NCBI GenBank assembly: GCA_027579435.1
Contig: JANBPK010001495.1
Location: 1-59,419 of the forward strand
Direction of reading: 5' to 3'
DNA length: 59,419 nucleotides
DNA from: Candolleomyces eurysporus
Taxonomy: Eukaryota > Basidiomycota > Agaricomycetes > Agaricales > Psathyrellaceae
Shown: positions 46,501-57,660 of the stretch, piece after piece
How the letters are laid out: each line of letters begins with the position of its first letter
How positions within the stretch are numbered: the stretch's first letter is position 1
Notes under the pieces: generated by a model
The model's database searches: none
The model's input: only the letters and a program-made list of their open reading frames with translations
What the model was told of the DNA's origin: nothing
Program-made: the position numbers and the translations under genes

Positions 46501-47828
46501 GTGTTTTCAAGAACATGTTCAACCAATCCAAGACTGTCGAATGCTTCCTCTCAGCTGACCTCGAGCGCGAATTGGGGTTAGATAGAGATACGCTGATTCA
46601 GTTAGCGTATTTGTTGGGGAGTGATTATACGGAGGGGCTGAGCGGGGTGGGCCCAGTTGTGGCTATGGAGCTGTTGAAAGAGTTTCCAGGGAAGGATGGG
46701 CTATGGAAGTTTAAGGAGTGGTGGATGAAGGTGCAGAGTGGGAAGGAGAGTGAGAAGGAGAGTGGGACGAAGTTCCGGAGGATGTTTGTAAGTTTATCTC
46801 CATCTATTTCTTGGTCGGAGAGGCACTAATATTTGGCTTAGAAGAAGAAATTCAAGGATCTGTATTTGTCGACTGATTGGCCTAATACGGCTGTGGTGCG
46901 TCTCACTCTCCTCCGGAGTGTTGCTGCAGGTTCTTACTGACTGGGCTGGCTCATAGCGCGACGCATACTACCATCCCGCCGTCGACAACTCTGACGAACC
47001 CTTCAAATGGGGTCTTCCCGACTTGGACGGTCTACGCAGGTGTGGTTTCCTCCTTTCCTCCAGTCATTCTCTCGTTTGAATTCAAGATAATATACTCACA
47101 TGCCCCCTTCCACTTATCTAGCTTCTTACGTGAAGAACTCTCGTGGTCCCAAACCAAAGTCAACGACCTCCTCCTACCCATAATCCAAAAAATGAACAAA
47201 CGCTCCCAAGCCAAAGCACTCAACCGACAGGGGAACCTTAATGATTTCCTTGACATAAGCGGGGGCGGTGGGACGATGGCGCCGAGACAGAGGCAGGCGT
47301 ATGCGAGTAAGAGATTGCAGGAGGTTGTGTCGGATTTTAGGAAGAGGAGAATGGAACAGAGGAGTAAGAGTCGGAGTAAGAGCGTGGGCGCAGGCGTGGG
47401 TGGGTCGAGGGGAGGGGAGTGTCGCGGTGGAGGGAGAGAGAGAAAAGGACGGGGATGGGGACGGACAGCAGCCTGCGAGGAAGAGGAGGAGGAAAGCTCC
47501 TGCTGCGTCTACGTCAGCTGCGAAGGGCAAAGGAAAGAAGAAGGCTCGTGGTAATGCAGACGAGGATGGGCAAGACGCTTCGACGGGCTCCAAAACGAAA
47601 GCAACGGCTACGAAAAAAGCGAAAGGGAAGCGGAAGGCGAAGGAGCAGGACATCACGAGCGAAGAGTCTGGAAGCGAGTTCGACGAGAATGGTGACGGGA
47701 CGGTCAATGTTGAGGTACCTCTTAAAGTCGAACTCCGGCCAAGACCTAAACCTCGACCAGTCAAGCGTCCCGCAAAGACGACTGAAGAAGGGGATGATAA
47801 GGCGCATGGACAGACATCGGAGGAGTGA
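43501..47828 (+). CDS. RAD2: XPG/Rad2 nucleotide-excision-repair endonuclease
   Basis: It begins [16 protein letters not shown], the hallmark XPG start, then [37 protein letters not shown] and [14 protein letters not shown] (N domain with metal-binding Asp). A long acidic spacer follows, as in Rad2/XPG rather than FEN1. The I domain has [37 protein letters not shown], and the helix-hairpin-helix [21 protein letters not shown] basic C-terminal tail resembles nuclear signals. Exon 1/intron 1 junctions are not fully canonical (donor in CCAGTAATG). A frame change near 47400-47420 in a G-rich run is needed to reach the Lys-rich end at 47828; the alternative is a stop at 47554. It cuts 3' of DNA lesions with TFIIH. 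Confidence 0.87.
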
Positions 47829-47899
47829 GTATATGTGTATTAATTAGTATGGTACATCTAGATGGCTGTAGCGTTAGTCTAGTGGAATGCAAATGCCGA

Positions 47900-48941
47900 C
47901 TATGACGATTTTCTGTCCTCGGCCTTGGGCGCATGTTCGTATTGGCCGAAGCCCAGAGAGTTCTGGACCACGTCTTCCTCTGCGTCTGGTTCTAGGTGGC
48001 CGTATTTGTTACGCCTCGCACTGCAGGATACCGTGTTAATTGAGAATGATTAGAAAAGCATAAGTGAAGCGTTATTACCGGAAGAAGGTGTATGAGAGGA
48101 CGACGTCGTCGACGTTCCTGCATGAAGGGTCGTCCAGGATGTCCTTGTCGATGAAGAAGAGTAGGGGCATGTCGACTTCTTCACCGGCCAGGAGCTTTTG
48201 TTCTTCGAAGCAGAAACATTCAACTTTGGAGAAATACGGAGCGACCTATTGAAACCGAGCCAGGGTGGTCAGCAAATGCCTCAACCACGGCAAAGTGAGC
48301 ACGCACCCGATCCGGAGTGACATTGTACGTCGCAATCCCAATGATATCGTTATCCGACGTATTCTTCGCCGTATAAAAGGCCAAACTGGTCTCTCCAGGA
48401 AGAACACTGACGAATTTTTGCTGAGGTGTGAACGCCCAGGGAAGTTGCTCCGACCTGTCCGCGTTGAAATGGACTTTGATTCGGCGTGCGTTTTCGACGG
48501 GGACGAGACGCTCTGGTTCGAAGCGACCCATACCGACTTTGGGTGTTCCTGCGAAACCGGTTGCAGCGCAGAACATTCGGTAGAGGGGTACGGCTGCGTA
48601 ACTAGCACCTACGGCCACGATGATCTGTTACGGAACTGAGTATTTGTAGGGCGTTGGGGGTGGTGAGAGCCAGGACGTACGACGGCTGAGGTGTACATTA
48701 GAAGTGCCCTATTCCGCTCCTTGTATACCTGGTCCCTGCTCTTCATAGGTCTCTTCGGAGGAGGTACATGGCTTGATGATGAGGTATTTGTGCTCTCCGT
48801 AGAGTACCGACGCCATTGCCGTTGCGTGGTCTTGAATATCGAGTCTCTATGATATCCCCTGCATACTGGTCGCGCCTGAAGACGTGTCGAGGTATTCAAA
48901 GCCTGGAAGGCAGACTTTGAGAGCGGACGGAGAAAAGACAT
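47900..48941 (-). CDS. COX11: COX11 cytochrome c oxidase copper chaperone
   Basis: It starts MSFLRPLSKSAFQALN (mitochondrial presequence), followed by RDQVYKERNRALLMYTSAVV and a membrane helix leading to YAAVPLYRMFCAATGFAGT. The copper site motif VECFCFEEQ is intact, and FIDKDILDDP and VVLSYTFFRARR complete the family pattern. Four exons. The protein sits in the mitochondrial inner membrane and delivers copper to the CuB site of subunit 1. It is divergent from the DNAJC8-like gene with only 98 bp between start codons. Confidence 0.93.
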
Positions 48942-49039
48942 GCTCTCAACAAATTGCCGCCGGCAAATTATTGTCTGCTGTGCACGTGCCCCACCTGATT
49001 GCTCTTGACTCTGCCCCACGACGACGAGAAACGACGACA
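48942..49039. promoter_or_regulatory. 98-bp bidirectional promoter COX11 / DNAJC8
   Basis: Only 98 bp separate the two start codons, so core promoters and 5' UTRs of both genes must overlap. The sequence has 'gccgccggcaaatt' near 48957 and 'cacgtgccccacctg' near 48983, the latter containing an E-box-like CACGTG. Confidence 0.6.
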
Positions 49040-50034
49040 ATGCCAGAACAGCTTCCAGCTTCGACTTCGACGAGCAAGGCCCCAGCGAAAAACGATACGA
49101 CGGACGTGGACATTGAGAAGCTGTTGAGCAGAGAGGCCTCTGCGTTTCAACGAGAAGTCGAGGTTGAGCGAATCTTGAAGGCGTTCAAACTCAAGTGAGT
49201 TTTGCAAGATGAAAATACATGTGTTCATCTGTTCTGACAACCTTTTTTACAGTCCATACGATGTCATAGACGTCGATGAGACAGCGACGCCAGAGGAGGT
49301 CAAGAAGAAATACAAGCAGACATCGCTTTGTGAGCAACAGCTCTTTTTAGCGCTGTCGTCCAATCGTTCTAATTTCACTTCGTTTCAAACAGTTATCCAC
49401 CCGGATAAATGCCCCCACGAGCGCGCACCAGAGGCCTTCGACTTGCTAAAAAAGGTGTGTATGCTGGGCGCTTGTAGTACTGCATTTGCCGACAAGCTTA
49501 CCGGGTACTCGTAGGCCGAGCTGGAGCTGAGTGACAAGGCAAAACGGGAGGAGCTCGACGCAGTCATCAACCAAGCTCGAAACCTCATTCTCAAATCTCT
49601 CGATTTGCCTGTAACTACACCACCCTCCGATCCCAAGCTACAAGGTCTTTCGCCTTCATTCAAAGTGATGTTAAGGGCAAAGTCGAAAGAGCTCTTGATT
49701 GAGGAGGAGTTGCGGAGAAGAAAGTGAGACCGTCCTCTTATTTCCTTTCGGCTCATTAATTGACTGAGCGTAATATTTTAGGGCTATCAAGCTGAACCTA
49801 GCAAACGAAGGATTAGAGGCTAGGAAGAAGGAAGAGGAGGTTGCGAGCAAGAAGAGGAAGGCAGAAGAGGAGCAGGCATGGGAAGGTATGTCTTACGCGT
49901 TCTCTTCTTCAATCCCCTTTTCTGAATATCATCGTCTTACAGCGAACCGAGACCAGCGAATAGATTCATGGCGGTCCTTCAGCAACAACAGCTCCAAGAA
50001 GAAGAAAAAGCAGAAGATCGCTATTCTTGGTTAA
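49040..50034 (+). CDS. DNAJC8: DNAJC8/Spf31-type spliceosomal J protein
   Basis: Exons 49040-49194, 49253-49329, 49393-49454, 49515-49723, 49782-49885 and 49943-50034 join in frame to 232 aa. The N-terminus KLLSREASAFQREVEVERIL is typical of the family. A J domain follows: NPYDVIDVDETATPEEVKKK, then IHPDKCPHERAPEAFDLLKK, with HPD intact. The tail is a basic coiled coil ending SNNSSKKKKKQKIAILG. Length and layout match DNAJC8/Spf31, a nuclear J protein linked to pre-mRNA splicing. A truncated inverted copy lies at 9690-10543. This copy is intact and is therefore the likely source. Confidence 0.92.
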
Positions 50035-51154
50035 GATTTTTAGAAGGGACTGCCGAAAGTCCATTTAGATGCTGCTGCTCCCAACTATACGACGCTCGCT
50101 GGTAACGAGCACTTGGAGGAGATACCCTCCCTTTAATCAAACAATCGTTTGCCCCTTCCTCTTTTTCTTCCGCGCTGTTTGTTGTACTTATTTCCTCCTG
50201 TTTTCTTCTCTCCTGCCACAAGGACGCTCTCTTTATTATGATCCCCATTCCACTTATGTTGTATACCAGGTTAACTCAACCGTTGTGTTCTCGATCGTCT
50301 CGTATGTAACATCAGATTCGATTTGCAGGGCTTCTGCCCTCTCCCTCGCCAGGAGAAGAGATTTAGCTGTATTATACATGTACACACCCCCTTGGCCGAA
50401 CGAACGCCCCAGTTAAGTAGATTTCGTTGCTTTGTGTATTTGCTGACCGAAGACCGTTTAGGTGGAATATGAATGCACGCCCTCGGCAATTACTTATACC
50501 ACATGAACCGATTGGGTGAGTGAGGGCTTCTGACCGGGTGGTGCCTCTCGTCTCTCTAGATCTATCTTACTCGTCCCACCGGCTCCCTCTGAATCTCACC
50601 TTGGTACATACCTGTTGGGTCAGGAGAGACGAAGGCTTTTTGGGGGCGGCAAGGTAGCTACAGAAGAATTCGAAGCGAGGTGAGGGCAGGATCAATAATA
50701 AAAGGAACCATATCGTACAAATGCATAGGGGCTGGTGAGGATGGGACGGCCAACCGTCCGATTGACCGACCACAGTGGGTTTACATGTCTAGCGTGGAGG
50801 CTAGGAGACTGTATGAAAAAGAAGATCAAAAACGCAGACGATTCAGTGCGAAATTTGATATTGATCAAGAGGGTGAAAGCTGCAAGAAGTGAAAGCAATA
50901 ATTCAGTCATCAGAATCCGAAAATCTACAAATCCTTTGGACAGGTCTCTGACCTCCTTGTGCCGGCTGCCCCTGCTGTCGCTAGTCGTAGCCCTGCCTAC
51001 AGGGTGGTAGTAGTGGTAGCGGTTGGCAACGGCAATGGCCAACGCAATGGGAGCGGCATTGGTGTTAATTTTGGCGTTGTAGTCGGTGCTGCTTCTCTTC
51101 ATGTTCAAATCTCCCGAAGGACATCTGAAATATGAATTGTCGCTCCAGGCACGG
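50035..51154. other. 3' flanks of DNAJC8 and caspase gene, no separate gene
   Basis: Both neighbours end into this stretch. A minus-strand frame at 50692-51108 encodes a hydrophobic segment (TELLLSLLAAFTLLI), but its left-copy counterpart is not open, so I do not call it. Conserved with 8814-9689. Confidence 0.45.
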
Positions 51155-53718
51155 TCAAGCTCGGTATTTTTGCTTTCGCTTTTGTATGACGGGGATAAGG
51201 ATGGTTCCCCAGACAGCCAGCCTCCTATGAAATTGAGCTCGGACGCGCCCTCGCGACGCCGACGCCGTCACTCCCCCCGTCCGCATCTCAGAGAAAGGGG
51301 TGATCTGAGGGACATGAGAAAGGTCAACCACCTCGTTTACGAAATAAACCTTGAGGAACCCGATCGTAAGGTCCAAGCCTTCAGGAACGCCACACTCGAA
51401 AGGCGGAATGCTCGAATTGCCGTATCCTATTTCTACCGTTGCGTCCCTTTTGAGGGAATAATCTTTATCGTAGCACGTCTGAGCATCCACCTCGGTAAGG
51501 GCAGCTGTGCGTACGACAAAATCAGTATTATTGAGGTTCATTTGCACGCGAGAACTCACTGATACTGAAATCTGCATGTTCAAAGTAGAAGACATAGAAG
51601 TGAAGATCCCACGGGGTGTTGTTAATCATTTTCATTCCATACTTCGTGTCTTCGTCGACTTCATATTCAATTCTCCCTCCCCGATGCATGTTCTCTCCTC
51701 CAGGAGAATAATAAACTTCGCCGTCGTCGTTATAGTCCTCCTTCAACGGGAAGAATTCAATCTTAATAGAATTCTTGATCTTGTTATTCTGATGGTTGAG
51801 GTTGAGGTGGAAGTGATAGTGAGAGGCGGCGCGTAGGATGTGATGAAAGTCGTCAGCTTCGGCATCGACGAGATGTGGCATACGAGTAAACCCGTGCTCC
51901 ATTGCTTGCTTCTCCAAGACCTTGAAAGTGAGCTGATTCTTTCGAGGGCCGACAATCTCGAGTTTCGCTTTGTCCTTCTCAGCCTTGTCGACCAATTTGA
52001 TCCTACAGGAGTCAGGGCCTGCTCCGGACATCTCTCTTGCAATCTCTTCGAAGAAGGGCATGTATTGGCTCTCCAAAGGAACATAAACGAGGAGATCTTC
52101 CGAGGCGCCTGCCTTGGTCTGAATGGCGATGGCAGAATTTTCGAATGCCCCCGGGGTTTCGCCAACGGGTTCGAGGATAGTGGTGAAGGGATTGATTTTA
52201 TCCTCCCTCGCAATCATCACTCCCAAAGGCTCCTCAACCAGTGCGACCTCCCTATTTCGGTAGAGCGTGAACTCCGCACCATCCGTTATACCGTGAGCCC
52301 GGCCGCCTTCTAAAGTGTACTTCTTATTCTCAAGCTTGACTTCGTAGATGTTGTGACGACTCGTAGGTGGGCGGACTTTGGAGTCGAAAAGAATGCGATT
52401 CCTATGGTACCCTTCGCACTGGGGGTTTTGTCTGAAAGCGAGCCGTAGTAAGCCAGTAAGATCATTGTCCGAGATGATTAGGGCTCACCCATCGATGCGG
52501 GGCATCCTGGACAAAAAATTGGCATAGGTAATCTGATCTAGGGGGACGCTTCTGAGTAGCTCTAACAACGCGGTGGTGAACCTTCCGTGGGCTTCTTTGG
52601 CACGATTATCTTCCCGAGCGAGCTCATTGGCGCTACATGCAGCCAAGAGAATATGCGAGTTCATATCCTTCATGGCAAAGCCTTTCGCAGAGCTTAATCC
52701 ACGGGTGCCGTACTCGGCGGTAGCATTGGGCTCCAGGTTTTCCTTACGGATATGTTCGTCTAGATCGTCAGGGACATCATTGGGGCTCAGTTCGCATCCG
52801 CGCACGGTGATTTTGTTTGTCTCCTCTTCACCACGAGTACCTGAACCGGAATGACAGCAATCAAGGATGACGGTCTATGTCGACTAGGATGAGCAACCGT
52901 AGGTCACCTAGACTTCAAGTCTCACTTACGATATTATTACCATGTCTTGTCGAGATGCCGTTTATCAAGGCAGCCACAGTACGATCTGGAATGGGATGTA
53001 TCCGTTCGGCGACATAGTCAACCGGGATCAGTGTTTGAGTTTTGTCTTTGCTATTAGACGGGACTTCGCCTCCGTGTCCGGCATAGTAGATGAGAATTGG
53101 ATCCTGATGCTTGATCCTGGAGTTGTCACGCAAGCCTTCGAATGCAGCGATGATGTTGCTACGAGTAGCCTCCTTGTTGCGTAAATTGGTGATTTGGTCC
53201 GGCGGAACCTTGAGATCTCTTCGAAGATAGTTGCTCATCGCATCGGCATCGGGGACGGCACCACTCAACTTCCCCATGGTGGAATAGTCATTGATCCCAA
53301 TGATGAGTGCCCAGAGCCGCGGGGGATCCCTTCACTCCTGTAAGCGGCGGATTCATGGCAGTGAAGGCAGCTTACGAGTTCTTAATTTCAGCCCGGGGTT
53401 TCGCGCCACTGGCCCCACGGGATCCCTCAGAACTTGAACTTGTCTGGTGGCAACCCGAGATCAGTCCAACGGTCAAGAAACCAGCACGGATACGCACGGT
53501 ACGAAGTTTGGAGGCAATATTACGAATGAATGAACGGAGCCGAAGCCAAAGTCTCCGGATCTTCCTTGCTGGAGGGGCTGCATTGTGAGCGGCCAGGTGA
53601 TTGTGCAAGTTCACGTTTAGGTGGCCTTACCGTCACGGTAAACATGATTGTCATGGACTATCTGATGGTGGGCGTCGGGGAGTGCGTTAACCACCGTGCT
53701 GCCTGGCTCATTCGACAT
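51155..53718 (-). CDS. Caspase-like (peptidase C14) protein, right copy
   Basis: Six exons (53631-53718, 53376-53577, 52930-53329, 52489-52874, 51560-52431, 51155-51504) sum to 2298 nt, exactly 765 aa and a stop. It begins MSNEPGSTVVNALPDAHHQ. The catalytic His lies in YYAGHGGEVPS and the catalytic Cys in VILDCCHSGSG. The beta-rich tail includes YGNSSIPPFECGVPEGLDL and WGTILIPVIQKRKQK. All introns are 46-57 nt. Compared with the left copy it keeps the ATG and an extra leader intron (53578-53630). It is expected to be an active caspase-like/metacaspase-type protease; whether its specificity is Arg/Lys or Asp cannot be read here. The leader is shared with the gene at 55776-57558. Confidence 0.88.
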
Positions 53719-54692
53719 TGCCTTGCCAATTATAAGTGGGGGGCAAGGGGAGGGGATGTGGAGAGAGTTTAAGACGTGGACAGCTGCATGTTGAGCAATG
53801 CTTTCTCTATGGACCCTCAACACGAGGACGCCTCGGACAATCATTGACGCACGGATTGATGAGGGCGCTGAACGACGATCACCAGACCTTACTACAAGTC
53901 ATCTGCCCAGATATTTTCGTGCAAACGACTGGTAAAATGAATGCCTCATCACCCTATGAAACCTTTCGAGCTGACAGAAAGGAAGAAAACTAACATTTTC
54001 CGAGGGCAATGGACTTGGGTGCTCTTAGTGCCAAGCTTTTTAATTTCTCGAAATAGAACCGGGAGGAGTGACAGATTGCCTCTTGCGTCACGAACCAAAT
54101 CCTTGATCAAACTCACTTCTTGAAGTGCTACATCTCTCCAGGTTCTTCATTTTGTCGACTCTCAGCTTTGCCCAGCTCACTCTGTGCGATTCAATAATCT
54201 TGTGATTTCCTCTCGGCAAGAATAGCATTTAAATTACTACATCACGACATAAGGCTGGTTCCTGATTCTCGAATGTCGGAGGTCAACGATTGAATATCTG
54301 AAGAGATGTCCTCTATCGTGAATCCGGAAAGGGGATGTTGGTTGATGGTACGTTACAGGCAGTCATTGTTCGAGGATGATACACTATCCCTCAATACACA
54401 CGCTGAAGTCGACTTGTAGATATAGATGCAGAAGATGGCAGGCATTAAGCACGTTGCAATCGGCTTCTCAGCTACGGCCGCGAGCCGCCTGGATCTAGTA
54501 CGAGCACGAGTGGGCGGGAATAGAGATTCGTCGGGGCTGTATGGAGGGATCTTTTTAGCGGGCGAACGGATAATGGTGTAAAACCTCAGGCGGAATCAGC
54601 GCGAAATCTTGACTGAAATTCAAGAGAAGGCGGAAATCAAGAAATGCTCACTGAACTCCTCGACAGGCTACTTAAAAACCTCGAGGAGTTGA
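53719..54692. other. Caspase promoter and spacer
   Basis: 53719-53830 is the caspase upstream region; its words 'gttgagcaatgctttctctatggacc' recur near 6082 and, as 'gttgagcgatgctttata', at 57625. Up to about 54065 it belongs to the duplication. The remainder shows no gene. Confidence 0.5.
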
Positions 54693-55337
54693 TTAATAAT
54701 AAGCGAAGGTACATTCAAAGACGTGGGCCAAGATACTCAAGCCCATTCTCATCGATACGCACGCCCTCCTCAACGCCTCCTCCTCATTCTTCTTGGCCCT
54801 TGACCCCTTCTCTAGACCATTCTTGATGCTATTCGCACACAGCTCAGGCGTAGTATTGATTCTTGCAAGGTTTGCTGCAACCACCCTTTTCCTCATCTCC
54901 TGCATGCCCTGATCTACAGCCCGCAGAGTGTGCAGAGTCGTAACAACGTAAGTTAAGGCATTTTTGCAGTACACGGTCATGTCGTGTAGCAATAAGTTCA
55001 AGCTCCTATTGAAATTCCGGAGGTCTTTCTGGTTGCCACCCAGGATCGTCCACAAGTTCGCGAGCAACTATTCCTTTGCTTCTTCAACCATCTTGTTCTC
55101 CTGGGCTACGGTGTGGCGAAGGATGGAGAGCTTTTGTTTCAGCCTGTAGAGATTGGCGCAGTTGGCCCCGAATTTGCTGTTCGAGGTGGCTTGAAATGAT
55201 GTGTAGGCGTCCGAGAGTGTTTCCTTTACCACTTTATCTATTGCCCTCTCACTAGGTTTACATACCGTCAGCCCTCTCAAGGCACTGGCCTCGCTAAGGC
55301 GCGCGGAGTCGATGACGTGCCCGGCAAAGTTGTTCAT
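54693..55337 (-). pseudogene. Helical hypothetical protein interrupted by one stop codon
   Basis: A single frame runs from ATG at 55337 to 54693, broken only by one TAG at 55068-55070. The first part (FAGHVIDSARLSEASAL ... HTVAQENKMVEEAKE) and the second (LLANLWTILGGNQKDLRNFN ... RRVVAANLARINTTP, without gap) read as one long helical, coiled-coil-rich protein. Upstream, a minus-strand frame near 55560-55640 has a membrane-like segment (LLLCLLVCASVFIPMIVAL) that may be its N-terminal exon. The family was not recognised. It is either a recent pseudogene, a sequencing error, or a gene using an unannotated intron over the stop. Confidence 0.5.
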
Positions 55338-55775
55338 TATGGTGACTTAAAATCAGAGTGCCAAGTGGATACACTATTGCCAGTGACAGTGCTATTATAC
55401 ATCTGTTTTGAAGGAAGGCTTGCTGGTGTATCCAGAAAGCAGGTCGGTGAGTACACCACGGAAGCACAAAAATGGTTCAGACGTATCCAATCCTACCGGA
55501 CCAGGCAAGCCATTGAACTCCCCCTCTTGCTTCGGCATGCTTGACTCCACAAGGCAACAATCATCGGAATGAAAACTGATGCGCACACAAGTAAACAAAG
55601 AAGAAGTGCCTGCCATCGTCGAAAAATTCGAAATTGAAGTTGGACGAGAGGTTGCAGGTCTGCAGTACCTGAAACCCTTGGATTGCCAGCTCTCGGGGTC
55701 AAGAGCGCAACACCTAGTTTCNAAAAAAGCCGTTACACACGAATAGAGAAGTGCTGCAGCCAAAAGGACAAACCG
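55338..55775. other. Spacer with possible upstream exon
   Basis: See the preceding entry for the membrane-like frame. One N at 55722 beside an A run. Nothing else recognised. Confidence 0.35.
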
Positions 55776-57558
55776 TTACGAACGGAAATCTTCCTTGTTT
55801 CCGTAATAGTGGCAAAAATCACACCTGGCAACGCGCAAGATAGAATTCAGAGATTTTAGAAAGGGGGAGGGTAATGAATACAGGTATACCTTCTGAGGCG
55901 TTCGGGAAGAGAAACCTCCAGTCATCGTCGTGGCACAAGGCACAGTCTGCACCTGTCCGGCGTCCATTTGTCGCTGGTTAGGCCGATAAAAGTGACAGAG
56001 CCGGCAGGGTTTGACCTTCAATAGCAGTTTTTTATTTATTGCATCGCAAGGATGCACAGAGCGCTGAAAACATGGTGAACGACGCTGAATGTAGGTGAAA
56101 AAATGAGGCTCACATTGGAGGAGAATGGTTCGATCGAAACTCCAAACAATCCACCCATAGCTTCGGGCGTATCGGAAAGCATGATGCTGGAGCACCCACT
56201 CCCGGTTTGACCACCAAGAGGTGGAGAACCTGTGCTACTGCGGCTACTTTGTCCAGATTCTCTGTTACTTGGATTTGGAGAACCGGGGCGAGAGAATTGC
56301 TCTGAAGAGGTGTTCTCAGGCTGGCTCTGGCTGGAAGTTGGAGGATGTTTCATCCGCTCGCGAAACCTCAGCGAGAAAGCCAGACTGTATCCTCGAAGGA
56401 ACAAGCATTGGTCGTAGGACTCTCTTCCTTGGTCACTATGACCGCTGGTTGCTGAAATGGGACCCGTGCGAGCTTGTGCCGTTCCTCGATCGATCCAATC
56501 ATACTGCGAGTCTTCCCATCGTAGGTTGAGTATGTTCCAATCTGGTGCCATTGCTTCCATGTAAGCTGCGTTTGCCCAGCTCTTGCTCTTGTCGCAGCCT
56601 GTTATAAAATACAGGGACTCGTCTTCACCAAGTTTGCGTATGCTGTTTGCGTATCTATACAGCGTTTCCGCGTTGTCAATGATGAAGTCTCGAAAAGCGA
56701 CATGGTCTTCGAGATCTTCTGATATGGCAGGAGAAGTAAGGGCCAGTACCGCGCCTTTTGTCGAATCTTGAGGGCATCGAAACACAAAGGAAGGGTGACT
56801 GGGATGCCTCCTCCAGTGTCAACAGAGCTAGCCGGATAGCGGTGAGGTCTGTGTACTCACTGGCTGTTTGGTAGCTTCTTTGTCGATGCGCCAACTACAA
56901 CGGTCTCGTTTTGTGGCCATGCCAGCTTCCGGGTCACCGCAAGCGATGGAGGCGTGTATTCTTCCCCATGTAGGAAAGCCTGTATTGAAGCTTGATCTCT
57001 CGAGTAATGGGAGATTATCTTGAATGAATCTGGGGCACTATAGATTCCAAAATGCCCGGGAGCAACAACCACTGGACTGGCGGTGTCATCTTGCCCGTAA
57101 GGTTTTTGAGGTTCAGGCCGCCAGCACGCCAATCCGCTTTGTGCCACTCGCATGCGGCGAACATATACCTCGGGCCTAGTTGCCGTCGAAGACTCCGATA
57201 ATTCGTGGTCCAAATCCTTAAATGACGACTGAAGTGACATACTCCATCAGCTCACTGGTTAACGGTCGGAATACATACTCACGATGCGGGTTTGGGAGAA
57301 GTTCTTCCATATGATTGACCGTAACAGAAACCAAAGACTGCAGGTTCTCTGAGAGAAATACTTTGAAGGCGCCGCATTATGAGGGGCTGCCAGTGGAGGA
57401 TTGCGCAAGTTCACATTTGTTGCAGAAATGCTGTAGTTGACGATGTTACTGTCAGAGTGGAAGTCACGGCCTGCCGTTTGAAACTCTGTATCTCGGACTA
57501 CCTGTTGGTGGGGGTGGGGGAGTATGTTTGTCACTGTGCTGCCTCGTTCGTTTGCCAT
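55776..57558 (-). CDS. Caspase-type leader fused to unrelated C-terminal body
   Basis: Exons 57283-57558, 56861-57228, 56114-56810 and 55776-56015 join in frame to 526 aa. Residues 1 to about 110 are homologous to the leader of the two caspase-like proteins: NERGSTVTN, TAGRDFHSDSN, TNVNLRNPP, APHNAAP, and SFKDLDHELSE (SLKDPNHELSE in the left caspase). No caspase domain follows. Instead comes HFGIYSAPDSFKIISHYSRD, AVTRKLAWPQNETVVVGAS, AFRDFIIDNAETLYRYANSI and LYFITGCDKSKSWANAAY, then a Ser/Pro-rich stretch and a tail with two CxxCH pairs (CRLCHFY, CDFCHYY). I recall similar bodies only as uncharacterised Agaricomycete proteins; no function is assigned. The promoter is also shared with the caspase genes. 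Confidence 0.75.
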
Positions 57559-57660
57559 TGCACTGCCAATGCCAAGTGAAGGGCAGGCAATATAGGAAGA
57601 GTTTGAGACGTGGAAAGCTGTGTGTTGAGCGATGCTTTATAGATGAAGCTGTGAAGCCAT
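57559..57660 (-). promoter_or_regulatory. Upstream region shared with the caspase genes
   Basis: On the minus strand this region reads TATAAAGCATCGCTCAACAC then CAGCTTTCCACGTCTCAAAC. The left caspase upstream has 'ccataaagaaggcatcgctc' and 'cagctttccacgtctcaagc' (6087-6132); the right has the same block. The TATAAA in this copy is a plausible TATA box about 75 bp upstream of the ATG. Confidence 0.65.

Larger units (their letters stand above)
49357..54065. repeat. Right arm of the inverted segmental duplication
   Basis: Counterpart of 5820-10543. It starts inside intron 2 of the DNAJC8 gene (49357) and extends through the caspase-like gene and its promoter to about 54065. DNAJC8 is complete only here, which argues that this is the original locus. 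Confidence 0.82.

Noticed and set aside
47869..47915. tRNA-like start 'tagcgttagtctagtggaat'
   Set aside because: A D-arm-like sequence is present, but no matching acceptor stem or T arm could be found.
50692..51108. Hydrophobic minus-strand frame downstream of the right caspase
   Set aside because: The duplicated copy at 8835-9270 does not keep the frame, so selection on it as a protein is not supported.
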